From: Bacteroidota bacterium
Lineage (GTDB): Bacteria > Bacteroidota > Bacteroidia > B-17B0 > Aurantibacillaceae
Direction: 5' to 3'
DNA: 64,000 nt
Assembly (NCBI GenBank): GCA_003153315.1
Contig: PLYA01000033.1
Coordinates: forward strand, 62,001-126,000
The notes beneath the pieces are model-generated. The model saw nothing but the letters and a program-made list of their open reading frames with translations, did not search any database and was not told the origin of the DNA. This document shows positions 61,928 through 64,000 of this stretch, one piece after another. The translations under genes and the position numbers were made by a program. How positions within the stretch are numbered: the stretch's first letter is position 1; each line of letters begins with the position of its first letter.

Positions 61928-63298
61928 TTATTGTTTTATAATTTTTTTAGTTTCTATTCCTTCATTAGTTTCTATCTTCAATAAATAAACCCCTTCCTTA
62001 AAATCAGCCATATCAATAACAAATGTTTCGCCCTTTGAAGGGGGTAAGGGGGATGTAGTACTTTGCCGAAGAACACTTTCTCCCATCATGTTATAAATTT
62101 CTATGCTCATATTTTGTATGTTACCTGTAAATGATACCTGTAAACTATTTGAAACGGGGTTAGGATAAACCAGTACCTGATTATTGATACCTGCTACCTG
62201 CTGCAAGCCCATTTGCCCTACATTAGTTACCTTACGTATGCGATTATTACCAGCGTCAGAAATAAATAAATTACCAGAGACATCAAAAGTCAATGCCACT
62301 GATCCATATAGTTCCGCTGCAATTGCCTGTCCCCCATCTCCACTAAAGCCCGCTGTTCCATTTCCTGCTATAGTACATATAATACCTGTACTACTTATTA
62401 TCTTACGAATTCGGTCATTACTCCCTGATATATATAAATTACTTGAAGCGTCTAAAGCAACTCCAGCTAAATCATCTAATTCTGCAACAGTTGCTTGCCC
62501 CCCATCTCCACTATATCCTATAGTACCGTTTCCCGCAACTGTGCTTATTATACCTGAAGTATTTACCATTCTTATACGCTGATTATACGCATCAACTATG
62601 TACAAATTACCTTTAGAATCAAAAGCTACCCAATCCGGAACATATAATTCTGCAGCAGTAGCTTGTCCACCGTCTCCATAATACCCGGCTGCTCCATTTC
62701 CGGCAATGGTATTTATTATACCTGCTGTATTTATTGTTCGTATGCGATTATTACCATAATCAGCAATATATAAATTTCCAATTGCATCAAAGGTAATTCC
62801 AGTTGGATCACCTAATTCTGCGGCAGTTGCTTCACCTCCATCACCAAGATTAGAACAACATATTCCGGTTCCAGCTATAGTTAATATTATACCAGTACTT
62901 AAAATTACCTTGCGTACACAGTTATTATGTGAATCACTTATGTACAAATTTCCTACAGCATCAAAAGTAACTCCACTCGGATAATAAAGTTCCGCATTGG
63001 TAGCTTGCCCTCCATCTCCACTATAACCCTGTGTTCCGTTTCCTGCTATTGTGAATATAATACCTGCCGTATTTATTTTGCGGATACGATTGTTGTAATA
63101 ATCTGCAATATACAAATTACCATAAGCATCAAAGGTTACTCCTTCTGGGTAATTTAGCTCTGCATTAGTTGCTTGCCCTCCATCTCCACTAAAACCGCCT
63201 GTGCCGTTTCCGGCAACGGTAGTTATTATTTGGGCTGCACAGGCAGCAGGCAGCAGGCAGCAGGTAACAAGTAATATATGTAGGTATAGGTGGCGCAC
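61928..63298 (-). CDS. Secreted NHL-repeat beta-propeller with T9SS sorting domain (paralogue 3)
   Basis: A 456 aa protein, first of the tandem trio. Signal peptide ending CAAQ, six NHL units, and a sorting domain (VYPNPVSNSLQVSFTG) with an extra Ser/Pro-rich loop (RQSTTSPLPPSKGETF). The start of the unit TGICCSNLGDGGEA carries two Cys absent from the other units. The leader codons hold heptamer repeats (63243-63277). Confidence 0.9.
   Translation of the reverse strand: MRHLYLHILLVTCCLLPAACAAQIITTVAGNGTGGFSGDGGQATNAELNYPEGVTFDAYGNLYIADYYNNRIRKINTAGIIFTIAGNGTQGYSGDGGQATNAELYYPSGVTFDAVGNLYISDSHNNCVRKVILSTGIILTIAGTGICCSNLGDGGEATAAELGDPTGITFDAIGNLYIADYGNNRIRTINTAGIINTIAGNGAAGYYGDGGQATAAELYVPDWVAFDSKGNLYIVDAYNQRIRMVNTSGIISTVAGNGTIGYSGDGGQATVAELDDLAGVALDASSNLYISGSNDRIRKIISSTGIICTIAGNGTAGFSGDGGQAIAAELYGSVALTFDVSGNLFISDAGNNRIRKVTNVGQMGLQQVAGINNQVLVYPNPVSNSLQVSFTGNIQNMSIEIYNMMGESVLRQSTTSPLPPSKGETFVIDMADFKEGVYLLKIETNEGIETKKIIKQ
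63243..63277. repeat. Heptanucleotide tandem repeat in signal-peptide codons (NHL paralogue 3)
   Basis: CAGGCAG CAGGCAG CAGGCAG CAGGTAA CAAGTAA on the plus strand, the same position and family as in paralogue 1. Confidence 0.65.
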
Positions 63299-63340
63299 TT
63301 AGTTTTTGTTTTAATAAAGGTAAACAATATTAAAATGCTT

Positions 63341-64000
63341 TTACTTTTTTTCTTCCAGTTTTTTAGAAAGCGTTTCTATTAGTTTTTGCTGTGCTTCTAA
63401 TTGCTTTTGTTGCTTAACCATATATAAAGTAAGCTCTTCTATTTTCTGTAATAAAACAACATCTGTTTGCCCTAAATTATTGCCCTGCTCTTGTATTTCT
63501 TTTTGTGATGGCACCGCAGGCAAATGGTGGTTGGCTTTATAAAACTTTTCTACTTCATTTAGCGGCATTAGTTTATAATCCGTATCAAACACAAAATCTG
63601 CCCAATTACTTTCGGTTACCCATAAATTAGCACCGGTTCCTGTCGAATTATCTGTTCCAACCACAATATCTCCATTTACTGTTAGCATGGCAGTAGAATG
63701 ATTTCCTGTTAGTGAATTTTGTCTCTTTGCACCGTTTGTTTGGACTCCAATATATGTTTGACCATTATCCATAACTTCGAATAAAGTTTGACTGTATGGT
63801 TGTGAAATAGGCAAACTTGTGTTTTTTACTTTTAAAAGAGAATGTCCAGCCGCTGCTATAGCTGTTGAAATTTCAAGCTGAGAACTAGGTGTAATTGTCC
63901 CAATACCAATTTTGCCAATTGAGGCACCTCCAGTACCACCGCCAACAAATAAAGTAGGTGCCGTGCTGTTAAACCCAACCGCTAAACTATTGGATGTATT
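63341..64000 (-). CDS. Tail-fibre/endosialidase-chaperone-like surface protein, N-terminus beyond window
   Basis: The frame is open from the right edge to a stop at 63341 (about 219 residues). Repetitive beta-rich sequence (IGKIGIGTITPSSQLEIS, then VNGDIVVGTDNSTGTGANLW) leads to LMPLNEVEKFYKANHHLPAV and a C-terminal coiled coil (LQKIEELTLYMVKQQKQLEA). This pattern is common in large Bacteroidota adhesin-like proteins with tail-fibre-type ends. The TTG at 63814 is not the start; coding clearly runs further upstream. Confidence 0.8.
   Translation of the reverse strand, partial: NTSNSLAVGFNSTAPTLFVGGGTGGASIGKIGIGTITPSSQLEISTAIAAAGHSLLKVKNTSLPISQPYSQTLFEVMDNGQTYIGVQTNGAKRQNSLTGNHSTAMLTVNGDIVVGTDNSTGTGANLWVTESNWADFVFDTDYKLMPLNEVEKFYKANHHLPAVPSQKEIQEQGNNLGQTDVVLLQKIEELTLYMVKQQKQLEAQQKLIETLSKKLEEKK

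Noticed and set aside
59901-62582. Plus-strand ORFs opposite the NHL genes
   Set aside because: They are antisense shadows of repetitive coding sequence, with repeated PPSPL peptides and no independent support.

Overview
The window looks like chromosomal DNA from a member of the Bacteroidota. It is AT-rich. Several starts lie just downstream of TAnnTTTG, the Bacteroidota -7 element, and Shine-Dalgarno sequences are mostly absent. The far right encodes secreted proteins with type IX secretion (T9SS) C-terminal sorting domains. OmpA-type lipoproteins, BBP2-type porins and a Bacteroidota-style sdhCAB operon fit the same group. I found no rRNA, complete tRNA, CRISPR array or recognisable transposase.

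Layout. 1-6 kb: a truncated polyprenyl synthase, rfbA, two lipoproteins, a NYN-LOTUS protein, a gene split by a frameshift, and a non-coding array of degenerate 21-nt repeats. 6-16 kb: glycosyltransferase, purB, a 7TM-SpoIIE phosphatase also split by a frameshift, a pseudouridine synthase with a repetitive tail, thyA and sdhCAB. 16-25 kb: an OmpA-like protein; a single ORF in integron-cassette-like flanks; a second (20-nt) repeat array; a FnIII protein; two Cys-rich exported peptides; a large OmpA protein; and the operon panB, AhpD-like, acyl carrier protein, DoxX, DltA-like ligase. 25-51 kb: a potassium locus. 51-64 kb: a DUF4249 lipoprotein, dnaK, a TMTC-like TPR membrane protein, and T9SS cargo including three tandem NHL-repeat paralogues.

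The 25-51 kb region is the most striking part. It holds three kdpA genes (28185, 36311, 46983) but one kdpB and one kdpC. Three minus-strand operons each combine a kdpA with a BBP2-type porin and extra ion-handling genes: a CPA1 antiporter, CorA, YnfA and small membrane proteins. KdpD is reduced to its N-terminal sensor/USP half beside a separate HAMP-PAS histidine kinase. KdpE appears to be replaced by a sigma-54 activator with a GAYTGA motif. Upstream of each operon lies a pair of related palindromes (core TTTCCATWWTGGAAA or TTTCATAATGAAA) with centres 20 bp apart. In two operons the nearer centre is exactly 83 bp from a TTGG-N8-TTG sigma-54-like promoter. I infer one coordinated regulon for K+ and other ions run by an enhancer-binding protein.

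Other points of interest are three unrelated non-coding arrays with 20-21 nt period, heptamer repeats inside signal-peptide codons of NHL proteins, a carrier-protein/adenylation operon that also carries panB, and dispersed REP-like sequences.
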